A stretch of DNA of 8,986 nt from an uncultured Bacteroides sp. (lineage in GTDB: Bacteria > Bacteroidota > Bacteroidia > Bacteroidales > Bacteroidaceae), in assembly GCA_900546645.1 (NCBI GenBank), contig URDR01000096.1, forward strand, positions 1 to 8,986, written 5' to 3'. Under the pieces are notes generated by a model. It saw only the letters and a program-made list of their open reading frames with translations. It had not been told where the DNA came from and searched no databases. Each line of letters begins with the position of its first letter. Position 1 is the stretch's first letter. Shown in pieces: positions 1 to 5,571 of this stretch. The translations under genes were made by a program, and so were the position numbers.

Positions 1-52
1 AACGACCCCGAGATTACAAATCACGTGCTCTGGCCAACTGAGCTAAAGAGGC
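1..52 (-). tRNA. tRNA-Thr (anticodon UGU), 3' part cut off by window edge
   Basis: On the minus strand the sequence starts GCCTCTTTAGCTCAGTTGG at position 52. This is a typical acceptor 5' strand followed by a D-arm, and it runs through an anticodon loop TTTGTAA whose centre is TGT (threonine, ACA codons). The T-arm and the 3' acceptor strand lie beyond position 1. The anticodon stem as I pair it (CGTGA with TCTCG) has one T-T mismatch, so the stem assignment is slightly uncertain. It lies downstream of hpf on the same strand and has its own promoter. In Bacteroides this tRNA usually begins a tRNA cluster leading to tuf, which would lie outside the window. Confidence 0.93.
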
Positions 53-62
53 AAGATTTCAA

Positions 63-118
63 AACTTTGCAGCCACATTGCTTTTCAACTTTTCGAGTGG
101 CTTAGCGGCTGCAAAGTT
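63..118 (-). repeat. 12-bp perfect inverted repeat in the tRNA-Thr promoter/leader
   Basis: AACTTTGCAGCC at 63-74 is the exact reverse complement of GGCTGCAAAGTT at 107-118, with 32 bp between the arms. The right arm overlaps most of the -7 element (112-119) of the tRNA promoter. The pair could form a hairpin at the end of hpf read-through transcripts, with no clean U-run, or act in tRNA leader processing. An alternative shorter stem (GCCAC 72-76 with GTGGC 97-101) competes with it. Confidence 0.6.
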
Positions 119-142
119 AGATATTATTTTTTAATCGCAAAA
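112..142 (-). promoter_or_regulatory. Bacteroides-type promoter for the tRNA-Thr transcript
   Basis: On the minus strand TTTTG (142-138) is followed after 18 bp by TAACTTTG (119-112), a full match to the Bacteroides -7 element TAnnTTTG. Initiation would fall around 105, about 50 nt before the mature tRNA 5' end, leaving a leader. The promoter sits between the hpf stop and the tRNA, so the tRNA need not depend on read-through from hpf. Confidence 0.7.
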
Positions 143-158
143 CATTTTCGCAACTTTT

Positions 159-458
159 TTATTTCCCTTGCTGTTTTTCTTTCGCTTTCAGCAATTGTTT
201 AGAAAGTGCTTCCATGCATACGTCTATCGATTCCTCGAATGTATCGCTTACTTTTTCTGCGTAAAACTCAGTATTCAGTGCCAAGACACGAACGCCAGCT
301 TCTTTATTCATTGCTGTTTCTGGTTTTACTACTTTTAAAGACACCTCTACTTTCTTTATATTATCGCAAAACTTCTCGAGCTTCTCCGCTTTCTTCTGAA
401 TGAAAGCCTGCAATTTTTCAGATGCGTCGAAATGAATTGATTGAATTCTTACTTCCAT
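159..458 (-). CDS. hpf: Ribosome hibernation-promoting factor, short HPF/RaiA (YfiA) family
   Basis: This is a 99-residue protein starting MEVRIQSIHFDASEKLQ. It has the single beta-alpha-beta-beta-beta-alpha fold typical of short HPF/YfiA proteins, with basic helix residues (QKKAEKLEKF) and the VEVSLKV strand. These proteins bind in the 30S decoding channel of idle ribosomes, blocking mRNA and tRNA sites and promoting 100S dimers or inactive 70S. The long-HPF C-terminal dimerization domain is absent. The ATG at 458 is preferred over an upstream ATG at 500, because the latter lies inside xerC and the former has a perfect Shine-Dalgarno sequence 4-5 nt away. It is the third gene of rpsU-xerC-hpf and starts 16 nt after the xerC stop, so it is probably cotranscribed and translationally linked to xerC. 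Confidence 0.95.
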   Translation of the reverse strand: MEVRIQSIHFDASEKLQAFIQKKAEKLEKFCDNIKKVEVSLKVVKPETAMNKEAGVRVLALNTEFYAEKVSDTFEESIDVCMEALSKQLLKAKEKQQGK

Positions 459-462
459 AAAG

Positions 463-472
463 ACCTCCTTTT
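463..472 (-). promoter_or_regulatory. Exceptionally strong Shine-Dalgarno site of hpf
   Basis: On the minus strand AAAAGGAGGT (472-463) sits 4 nt before the hpf ATG. AAAGGAGGT can pair along nine bases with the conserved 3' end of 16S rRNA (ACCTCCTTT). It lies entirely between the xerC stop (477-475) and the hpf start. The other genes in this window have no comparable site. The next best is AGGA before the membrane protein gene that ends at 7853. Confidence 0.9.
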
Positions 473-474
473 CT

Positions 475-1356
475 TTACGCTCTAGGATGAGCTTGTTCAT
501 AAACTTTTTTTAATTCTTCAAAGGTTGTATGCGTATAAATTTCCGTAGTCGACAAACTTTCATGTCCCAGCAATTCTTTTACCGCCTCCAATTCCGCATG
601 ATTATTCAGCATCGAAGTTGCAAAAGTATGCCGCAACACGTGTGGACTCTTCTTTTTCAACGTAACCACCTTCGATAAATTTCGCCTCACTAAAAGATAA
701 ACCATACGAGGACACAACCGTCGTCCATCCTTACGGACAAAAAAAGACTCTACACCCTCAGTACAACATTTGTTTCTTGTATCCAGATAGGCCTTCAAAT
801 CCCCCTCCAGTTCTTCACCAAACGGGATCAAACGCTGTTTATTTCTTTTCCCGGTCACTTTAATCACCTTGGCAAAGAAATCCACATCAGCATCCATCAG
901 CCCTATCAACTCTGAAAGCCGCATTCCCGTCAAATAGAAAGTTTCCAATATCAGACGATCACGCACACCCTCAAAGTCATCACCAAAATCCGTATCATCA
1001 AGCAGACGATTCATATCAGCCTCTTTAACAAATACAGGTAATGGTTTCTTTTTCTTAGGAGCGCAAACCAGCGCCACAGGATCCGTCTTTACATACTTCT
1101 TTCGAAGCAAGAAGCGATAAAATGCCCGCAACGAACTCAGTTTCCGATTCACCGAAGTAGCTTCATAACCAGCATCCATGAGAGTCATAACCCACCCTCG
1201 GACCAAATCACTATCTACAGTAGTAAAATCGAGACTTTCATCCACTCCCCTAAAGTAAGACTCGAATTTCGCAATATCCGTACCATAGCAAACAACCGTC
1301 CGGTCCGAATAATTACGCTCCAGCGAGAGATACTTCAAAAAAGATTCCTTCAACAT
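475..1356 (-). CDS. xerC: Tyrosine recombinase, XerC/XerD type
   Basis: This is a 293-residue tyrosine recombinase with an N-terminal SAM-like core-binding domain (about residues 1-90, LERNYSDRTV) and a C-terminal catalytic domain. The full catalytic set is visible: Arg146 (TGMRLSEL), Lys170 (VTGKRNK), His239 and Arg242 (HVLRHTFAT), His265 (LLGHESL) and Tyr274 (IYTH). Xer recombinases resolve chromosome dimers at dif during division. The length and the ribosomal neighbourhood argue for a housekeeping copy rather than an element integrase. The frame is open upstream to a TTG at 1380, which would give 301 residues. I prefer the ATG at 1356 because MLKESFLKYL aligns with the usual Xer start. It lies between rpsU and hpf with no clear terminator on either side, so it probably shares the rpsU promoter. 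XerC rather than XerD is inferred from context only. Confidence 0.93.
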   Translation of the reverse strand: MLKESFLKYLSLERNYSDRTVVCYGTDIAKFESYFRGVDESLDFTTVDSDLVRGWVMTLMDAGYEATSVNRKLSSLRAFYRFLLRKKYVKTDPVALVCAPKKKKPLPVFVKEADMNRLLDDTDFGDDFEGVRDRLILETFYLTGMRLSELIGLMDADVDFFAKVIKVTGKRNKQRLIPFGEELEGDLKAYLDTRNKCCTEGVESFFVRKDGRRLCPRMVYLLVRRNLSKVVTLKKKSPHVLRHTFATSMLNNHAELEAVKELLGHESLSTTEIYTHTTFEELKKVYEQAHPRA

Positions 1357-1427
1357 AGAAACATCGCTTTTATTCAGCAACGAATTTATGAAAAAGAATT
1401 CAATAATTCAAATATTTTGCAGAATTA

Positions 1428-1619
1428 TTAATCTTCTACTTGTTGCATTTTCTGAACGTAAACCGCACGTTCCATCTTAAGTCTCTTCAAAACAGACGGT
1501 TTGTCATACTGCTGTCTGCTTCTCAATTCTTTTACAACACCTGTTTTTTCAAATTTTCTTTTAAATTTTTTCAGCGCTTTTTCAATGTTTTCGCCTTCTT
1601 TTACTGGTACTACAATCAT
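1428..1619 (-). CDS. rpsU: 30S ribosomal protein bS21
   Basis: This is a 63-residue, highly basic protein starting MIVVPVKEGENIEKALKKFKR, the standard bS21 N-terminus, with RQQYDKPSVLKRLK in the middle. It sits on the 30S platform next to bS18 and the anti-Shine-Dalgarno end of 16S rRNA. In Bacteroidota these proteins help sequester that end, which explains the rarity of SD-led starts. The start has an A-rich leader (AATTAAAAAA) and no Shine-Dalgarno. A full promoter lies 56 bp upstream (1675-1705), and xerC and hpf follow on the same strand. Confidence 0.97.
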   Translation of the reverse strand: MIVVPVKEGENIEKALKKFKRKFEKTGVVKELRSRQQYDKPSVLKRLKMERAVYVQKMQQVED

Positions 1620-1674
1620 TTTTTTAATTATTAAAGTATGTTGTTATTAAATTATTTGCAGTTAAAATGCGGCG

Positions 1675-1705
1675 CAAAATTACATATACTTTCTTTATTT
1701 ACAAA
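1675..1705 (-). promoter_or_regulatory. Promoter of the rpsU-xerC-hpf unit
   Basis: On the minus strand TTTG (1705-1702) is followed after 19 bp by TAATTTTG (1682-1675). Both elements match the Bacteroides sigma-ABfr consensus exactly, including spacing. Transcription would start near 1668, leaving a roughly 50-nt AT-rich leader before rpsU. Confidence 0.8.
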
Positions 1706-1723
1706 ACTTTCCGCTATATTTTA

Positions 1724-1752
1724 TTGAAAATAACACAGAAATTGTATCTTTG
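1724..1752 (+). promoter_or_regulatory. Promoter of the Xaa-Pro aminopeptidase gene
   Basis: TATCTTTG at 1745-1752 matches the Bacteroides -7 consensus TAnnTTTG fully. TTG at 1724-1726, 18 bp upstream, is a partial -33 element. The predicted start near 1759 gives a leader of about 25 nt to the ATG at 1785. It is divergent from the rpsU promoter, with the two -33 elements about 20 bp apart. Confidence 0.75.
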
Positions 1753-1784
1753 CTTTTTAGTTCAACTTTTAATTATAACACTCT

Positions 1785-3563
1785 ATGAAACATAAAATAA
1801 GAGAAAGAGTCGCTTTGCTACGCACTTTCATGCAAGAAAAAGAAATTCGTGCATTCATCGTCCCCAGCACCGACCCTCACTCAGGTGAATACGTCCCTGA
1901 ATTTTGGGAAAGCCGCAAATGGATTTCAGGATTTACCGGTTCAGCTGGTACGGCTGTCATAACCGACGAGACAGGGGGGCTTTGGACTGACTCCCGCTAC
2001 TTCCTGCAGGCAGCCTCTCAATTAGAAGATACGGGAATCATGCTATTTAAAGATCGCCTTCCCGAAACCCCATCTATTGCAGAATGGTTAGGAAGCGTCT
2101 TGTCGCCTGGAGATAAAGTCGGCATTGACGGATGGGTGAACACAACAGCTGAAGCTGAAAATTTACAAAAGCAGCTTCAAGCTTATGGGTTGCAACTCGT
2201 TTCTACAGAAGACCCATTCCAAAGAATTTGGAAAGACCGTCCTTCACTGCCACTCAATCCTCCTTTTATTTTACCTCTATCTTATGCAGGAAAGAATTGC
2301 ACGGAAAAAATAGCTGAGATACGTGAGCAGATTTTTCTTAATCATGCTGACGCCATTCTCCTCTCAGCTCTTGATGAAATAGCCTGGACCTTAAACCTAC
2401 GTGGAAGTGACGTACATTGTAACCCTGTATTCGTCAGTTATCTTTTTATTACCGATACGACAACCACTTTATATATTCTTCCGGAAAAAATCACTCCCGA
2501 AATAAAGCAGTATTTAAATGATAACCAGATTGAAGTAAAGCCTTATCAGGCAATAGAAGCCGATTTGCACCACTATACAGGAAAAGGCATCCAGCTCACT
2601 CCTGGAACCAATTATGCGCTTTATCAAGCGGCATCTCACAATCAAATTATCCGACACGAATCACCGGTTCTTTATATGAAAGCCATTAAAAACGAAACGG
2701 AGATTCAAGGATTTCACCATGCCATGATAAAAGATGGAATCGCTATGGTAAAGTTTCTGTTTTGGCTAAAAAACACGGTTAAGAATAGCCAAGAGGCAGA
2801 ACTCTGTATTGACCGAAAGTTATATAATCTCCGCGCTGAACAAAAAGACTTTAAAGGAATTAGTTTTGACACCATTGCGGGCTATCAAGCACATGGAGCC
2901 ATCGTTCATTATGAAGCCACAGAAGAAACGAATGCTACGCTACACCCTGAAGGCTTACTGCTTTTAGATAGTGGAGCGCAATATTTAGACGGCACTACAG
3001 ACATTACTCGAACCATCGTATTAGGCCCTGTTACGAAAGAACAAAAAACGGATTTTACTCTCGTACTCAAAGGCTTTATAGAACTTTCAATGGCAGAATT
3101 TCCGCATGGAACCTGCGGTACACAGCTTGATGTGCTTGCACGGCAGTTTATGTGGAAGTTCGGGATTAACTACGGGCATGGAACCGGACATGGAGTTGGT
3201 CATTTCCTGAATGTACATGAAGGACCTCATCAGTTCCGCATGAACCACATGCCGGCCTTGTTGCTTCCAGGCATGACTGTAACAAACGAACCGGGTATAT
3301 ATAAAGCAGGAAAACACGGGGTGCGAACCGAGAACACCATGCTCATCGTAAAAAGTAAAGAAACTGAATTTGGTGCTTTCTATAAGTTTGAGCCGCTCAC
3401 GTTATGTCCGATTGATAAGGAAGCAATACTCCCCGAAATGCTCAGCTACGAGGAAAAGCAATGGTTGAATAACTACCATTCACTTGTTTATGACCGTCTC
3501 AACGCTTCGCTAAACACAGATGAGCAAGCTTGGCTTAAAGAGGCAACCTCCCCAATTGAATAA
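1785..3563 (+). CDS. Xaa-Pro aminopeptidase (M24B metallopeptidase, three-domain form)
   Basis: This is a 592-residue protein of the long aminopeptidase P class (similar in length to human XPNPEP1), which removes N-terminal residues preceding proline. Two creatinase-like N-terminal domains (about 1-155 and 160-310, with PSTDPHSGEYVPEFWESRKW near the start) precede the pita-bread catalytic domain. All five metal ligands are visible: Asp395 and Asp406 (LLDSGAQYLDGTTD), His469 (GTGHGVGH), Glu502 (TNEPGIY) and Glu516 (VRTEN). The spacing of the first two Asp residues (11) matches the family. There is no signal peptide, so it is a cytoplasmic enzyme that probably finishes breakdown of proline-containing peptides. 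Translation has no Shine-Dalgarno. The next gene starts 28 bp after the stop, suggesting cotranscription. It is often labelled pepP in genomes. Confidence 0.96.
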   Translation: MKHKIRERVALLRTFMQEKEIRAFIVPSTDPHSGEYVPEFWESRKWISGFTGSAGTAVITDETGGLWTDSRYFLQAASQLEDTGIMLFKDRLPETPSIAEWLGSVLSPGDKVGIDGWVNTTAEAENLQKQLQAYGLQLVSTEDPFQRIWKDRPSLPLNPPFILPLSYAGKNCTEKIAEIREQIFLNHADAILLSALDEIAWTLNLRGSDVHCNPVFVSYLFITDTTTTLYILPEKITPEIKQYLNDNQIEVKPYQAIEADLHHYTGKGIQLTPGTNYALYQAASHNQIIRHESPVLYMKAIKNETEIQGFHHAMIKDGIAMVKFLFWLKNTVKNSQEAELCIDRKLYNLRAEQKDFKGISFDTIAGYQAHGAIVHYEATEETNATLHPEGLLLLDSGAQYLDGTTDITRTIVLGPVTKEQKTDFTLVLKGFIELSMAEFPHGTCGTQLDVLARQFMWKFGINYGHGTGHGVGHFLNVHEGPHQFRMNHMPALLLPGMTVTNEPGIYKAGKHGVRTENTMLIVKSKETEFGAFYKFEPLTLCPIDKEAILPEMLSYEEKQWLNNYHSLVYDRLNASLNTDEQAWLKEATSPIE

Positions 3564-3591
3564 TCACCCGATTAAAAAAGCAACTATTATT

Positions 3592-4110
3592 ATGGCACTC
3601 ATTAAATCAGTACGGGGATTTACTCCTCAAGTTGGTGAGAACTGTTATCTTGCCGACAATGCCACCCTCATCGGAGACGTAATTATGGGACGTGATTGCA
3701 GCATATGGTTCAATGCCGTATTGCGCGGTGACGTAAATAGCATCCGTATTGGCGACCGTGTGAATATTCAAGACGGAACCGTACTCCATACGCTTTATGA
3801 AAAGTCAACCGTTGAGATAGGAAATGATGTTTCCATCGGACATAACGTAACCCTGCATGGAGCATGCGTAAAAGACAACGCCCTCATCGGAATGGGTTCT
3901 ACCCTTCTTGATCATGCCGTCGTAGGTGAAGGCGCCATTGTTGCCGCTGGTGCGCTTGTGTTGGCTCATACGATTATTGAACCACACACGCTTTGGGGAG
4001 GGGTTCCGGCGCGGTTCATTAAAAAAGTCGACCCGCAGCAAAGCAAAGAGCTAAACCAAAAAATTGCAAACGGATACCTGATGTATGCTTCTTGGTTCAA
4101 GGAAGAATGA
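3592..4110 (+). CDS. Gamma-carbonic anhydrase-like hexapeptide-repeat protein (YrdA/PaaY/CamH family)
   Basis: This 172-residue left-handed beta-helix protein is built from hexapeptide repeats (ATLIGD, CSIWFNAVLRGDVNSIRIG, VSIGHNVTLHGA, ALIGMGSTLLDHAVVG) with a C-terminal helix packing on the trimer. The three expected zinc ligands are present as His66 (GTVLH), His84 (SIGH) and His89 (VTLH), so metal binding is likely, although carbonic anhydrase activity in this subfamily is often weak or unproven. Arg45 and Asp47 (LRGD), the conserved ion pair, are also present. The ATG at 3592 is chosen because MALIKSVRGFTPQVG aligns with family starts. An in-frame ATG at 3520 would overlap the aminopeptidase. 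It lies just downstream of the aminopeptidase on the same strand and is followed by a strong hairpin. Confidence 0.94.
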   Translation: MALIKSVRGFTPQVGENCYLADNATLIGDVIMGRDCSIWFNAVLRGDVNSIRIGDRVNIQDGTVLHTLYEKSTVEIGNDVSIGHNVTLHGACVKDNALIGMGSTLLDHAVVGEGAIVAAGALVLAHTIIEPHTLWGGVPARFIKKVDPQQSKELNQKIANGYLMYASWFKEE

Positions 4111-4140
4111 AAAATAACCTCAGCAGGCCATAACTTTGCC

Positions 4141-4183
4141 AACGATGGTGAGAGGAGGTGTCTACACTCTTCTCACCATCGTT
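4141..4183 (+). terminator. Hairpin after the carbonic-anhydrase-like gene
   Basis: AACGATGGTGAGA at 4141-4153 pairs perfectly over 13 bp with TCTCACCATCGTT at 4171-4183. A smaller GTGT/ACAC stem lies inside the 17-nt loop region. The hairpin is 30 bp past the stop codon at 4110 and is followed only by a short T-rich stretch (TTTCATT), so it is a plausible but not perfect intrinsic terminator. It could instead be a 5' stem-loop of the next transcript, because TAACTTTG at 4131-4138 resembles a -7 element. Confidence 0.65.
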
Positions 4184-4250
4184 TCATTAGAGCTAATCCT
4201 CATGTAAACAAAAACAAAACGTACTCTATCCTTCTCAATAAAAAACAGCC

Positions 4251-4823
4251 ATGGAAACAGAAAAACAAAAGGCAAAAGCAGGAAAACTCTACAATGCGAA
4301 CTATGACAGAGAGTTGATCTTAGAACGCAATGCATGCAAAGACCTATGTTATGAATATAATCATTTAAAGCCATCACTGAAGGATGAAAGAGAAACAATC
4401 ATCCGAAAGCTATTCGGAAGGACAGGCAAGCAATTTCTGATAGAGCAGCCTTTTTACTGTGACTATGGATATAACATCTTCATCGGAGAAAATTTCTATG
4501 CCAATGTAAACTGTGTGATTCTTGACGGAGCACAAGTCGTTTTCGGAGACAATGTCTTTATTGCCCCGAACTGTGGGTTTTACACCGCTGGACATCCGCT
4601 TGATGTACATCAGCGTAACACCGGACTGGAATATGCCTATCCCATCCGCATAGGCAACAATGTATGGATAGGTGCAGGGGTCTCTGTTCTGCCCGGTGTC
4701 ACAATCGGGAACAACTGTGTGATAGGTGCCGGCAGCGTAGTGACCAAAGATATTCCCGACGGAGTCCTGGCGACAGGAAATCCTTGTCGCATTATCCGAG
4801 AAATTACAGGAAAAACGCCTTGA
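4251..4823 (+). CDS. Sugar O-acetyltransferase, maltose/galactoside acetyltransferase family (LacA/Maa/NodL)
   Basis: This 190-residue member of the maltose/galactoside O-acetyltransferase family transfers acetyl from acetyl-CoA to a sugar hydroxyl. The N-terminal helical cap (EKQKAKAGKLYNANYDRELILERNACKDLCYEYN) is the family's Mac domain. It is followed by hexapeptide repeats (YNIFIGENFYANVNCVILDGAQVVFGDNVFIAPNC). The catalytic His115 is in YTAGHPLD. The CoA-contact region is PIRIGNNVWIGAGVSVLPGVTIGNNCVIGAGSVVTKDIP. The length is normal and the product is probably a cytoplasmic trimer. The true acceptor cannot be read from the sequence. The start has an A-rich leader and no Shine-Dalgarno. 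It is separated from the preceding gene by a strong hairpin, so it is probably its own unit. The last codons lie inside the first of three 22-bp tandem repeats. Confidence 0.94.
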   Translation: METEKQKAKAGKLYNANYDRELILERNACKDLCYEYNHLKPSLKDERETIIRKLFGRTGKQFLIEQPFYCDYGYNIFIGENFYANVNCVILDGAQVVFGDNVFIAPNCGFYTAGHPLDVHQRNTGLEYAYPIRIGNNVWIGAGVSVLPGVTIGNNCVIGAGSVVTKDIPDGVLATGNPCRIIREITGKTP

Positions 4824-4877
4824 TGTTTTTCGTAAAACACCTTGATATATTCAACAAAACGCCTTGACATTTTAAAA
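4812..4877 (+). repeat. Three tandem 22-bp repeats overlapping the acetyltransferase stop
   Basis: AAAACGCCTTGA at 4812, AAAACACCTTGA at 4834 and AAAACGCCTTGA at 4856 recur at exactly 22-bp intervals, each followed by a T-rich stretch of about 10 bp (TGTTTTTCGT, TATATTCAAC, CATTTTAAAA). The first copy supplies the last codons and the TGA stop of the acetyltransferase. No role is evident. They lie on the chromosomal side of the inserted segment. Confidence 0.8.
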
Positions 4878-4988
4878 AGCCACCTCATCGCTTCCGAAAT
4901 CACAGTAACAATGAAGCTCAGTCATAGTAACGGTCATAATGATTTATTACTATAACCAAACGGAATGTAGAAAAAAGTTCTCTCCTCC

Positions 4989-5039
4989 CCTCAAAAAAAG
5001 TTTTTGCAAAATTTGCCTGCACCCTACACGTTTTTGAGG
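4989..5039. repeat. 9-bp inverted repeat flanking the first CCCTACACG box
   Basis: CCTCAAAAA at 4989-4997 is the exact reverse complement of TTTTTGAGG at 5031-5039. Between the arms lie a small palindrome GCAAAATTTGC (5006-5016) and one CCCTACACG box (5022-5030). The whole could fold as a cruciform, or as a terminator-like hairpin in transcripts from either side. Confidence 0.6.
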
Positions 5040-5130
5040 TTAACCATCAGGCAAACAAAAGATTACAGCGTGCAGGGCGCAGTGTAGGACGGTGTAGGAC
5101 GCACAGGTACCCTACACGTGCCCTACACGC
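5016..5130. repeat. Array of CCCTACACG boxes in both orientations
   Basis: CCCTACACG occurs at 5022-5030, 5110-5118 and 5121-5129. Its partial reverse complement GTGTAGGAC occurs twice in tandem at 5082-5090 and 5092-5100. A further degenerate inverted copy (CGTGCAGGGCGCAG, 5069-5082) mirrors CCTGCACCCTACACG at 5016-5030. The two inner pairs form a dyad around about 5105. The boxes repeat at 10-11 bp, close to one helical turn, which suits cooperative protein binding. No gene occupies the 4824-5197 interval. Beyond these repeats and the 22-bp repeats I see nothing else in it. Confidence 0.7.
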
Positions 5131-5197
5131 TTCACATTGTTTTCATATTGAAAATCAAAGCATTATAAACATGCTCTTTCTCTCAGACAAATACACT

Positions 5198-5398
5198 TCA
5201 AGAAAGCTTTCCGTCTTCTTTTAATACCAATCCTACTCCTTTTACCGTTTTTATCTGAACTGAATCATCTTCCGACAAGAGTTTGCGTAAACGTGAAACA
5301 AAAACATCCAGACTACGCGAAGCAAAATAGTCGTCATCCGTATTCCACAGTTGCGAAAGAATCATTTCCCGCTTTACCACTTCCCCCTTATGCTCACA
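5198..5398 (-). pseudogene. 3' part of a split OmpR-type response regulator (winged-helix DNA-binding end)
   Basis: The frame reads CEHKGEVVKREMILSQLW, then TDDDYFASRSLDVFVSRLRKLLSED and IKTVKGVGLVL, ending TGA at 5198. This is the C-terminal half of an OmpR/PhoB winged-helix effector domain, with the recognition helix (SRSLDVFVSRLRKLL) and the beta wing (IKTVKGVGLVL). The N-terminal portion is missing here and is found on the same strand at 8411-8899. Upstream codons read Q-T-R-S-F and then a stop at 5416-5414, so homology ends near 5399. A GTG at 5380 could start a short peptide, but a functional protein is unlikely. Confidence 0.88.
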
Positions 5399-5399
5399 T

Positions 5400-5561
5400 T
5401 GCGTACGTGAGAACTACAATCACGGAATAGGGGTGGACAACATTATCTTTGGAGAGAATTTTGATGGCGAGAACCTCGATACACTCACACCGCTTACAAA
5501 GAAACGCTTCGATTATTTGTGTAAGCGGATTAAGGAACTTGACCCATACGCAACAATCTAA
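5400..5561 (+). pseudogene. 3' tail of an unrecognized plasmid gene upstream of the replication initiator
   Basis: An open frame running from the left junction to TAA at 5559-5561 encodes ENYNHGIGVDNIIFGENFDG followed by LDTLTPLTKKRFDYLCKRIKELDPYATI. The charged, lysine- and aspartate-rich composition looks like real coding sequence, and the stop is only 10 nt before the rep ATG, as in an operon. No start codon is present, so the gene lost its 5' part at the insertion boundary. I do not recognize the family. Its upstream portion would have to lie in plasmid DNA missing from this window. Confidence 0.5.
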
Positions 5562-5571
5562 AAGAATACCC

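Noticed and set aside
475..1356. XerC-type recombinase as the integrase of the inserted segment
   Set aside because: It lies more than 4 kb from the insertion, inside the conserved rpsU-hpf cluster, and looks like the housekeeping Xer protein.
1440..1634. Plus-strand open frame opposite rpsU
   Set aside because: It is a Phe/Asn-rich antisense shadow of the ribosomal protein gene.
3087..3317. Minus-strand open frame inside the aminopeptidase gene
   Set aside because: It is antisense to the catalytic metal-binding region of a clearly functional gene and has no recognizable domain.
4812..4877. 22-bp repeats as iterons of the replication initiator
   Set aside because: They lie on the chromosomal side of the response-regulator remnant, about 700 bp from the rep gene and outside the inserted segment.
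4812..5130. CRISPR array
   Set aside because: The repeats are only about 12 bp with about 10-bp gaps, or 9-bp boxes in mixed orientation. There are no spacers of 26-40 bp and no cas genes.
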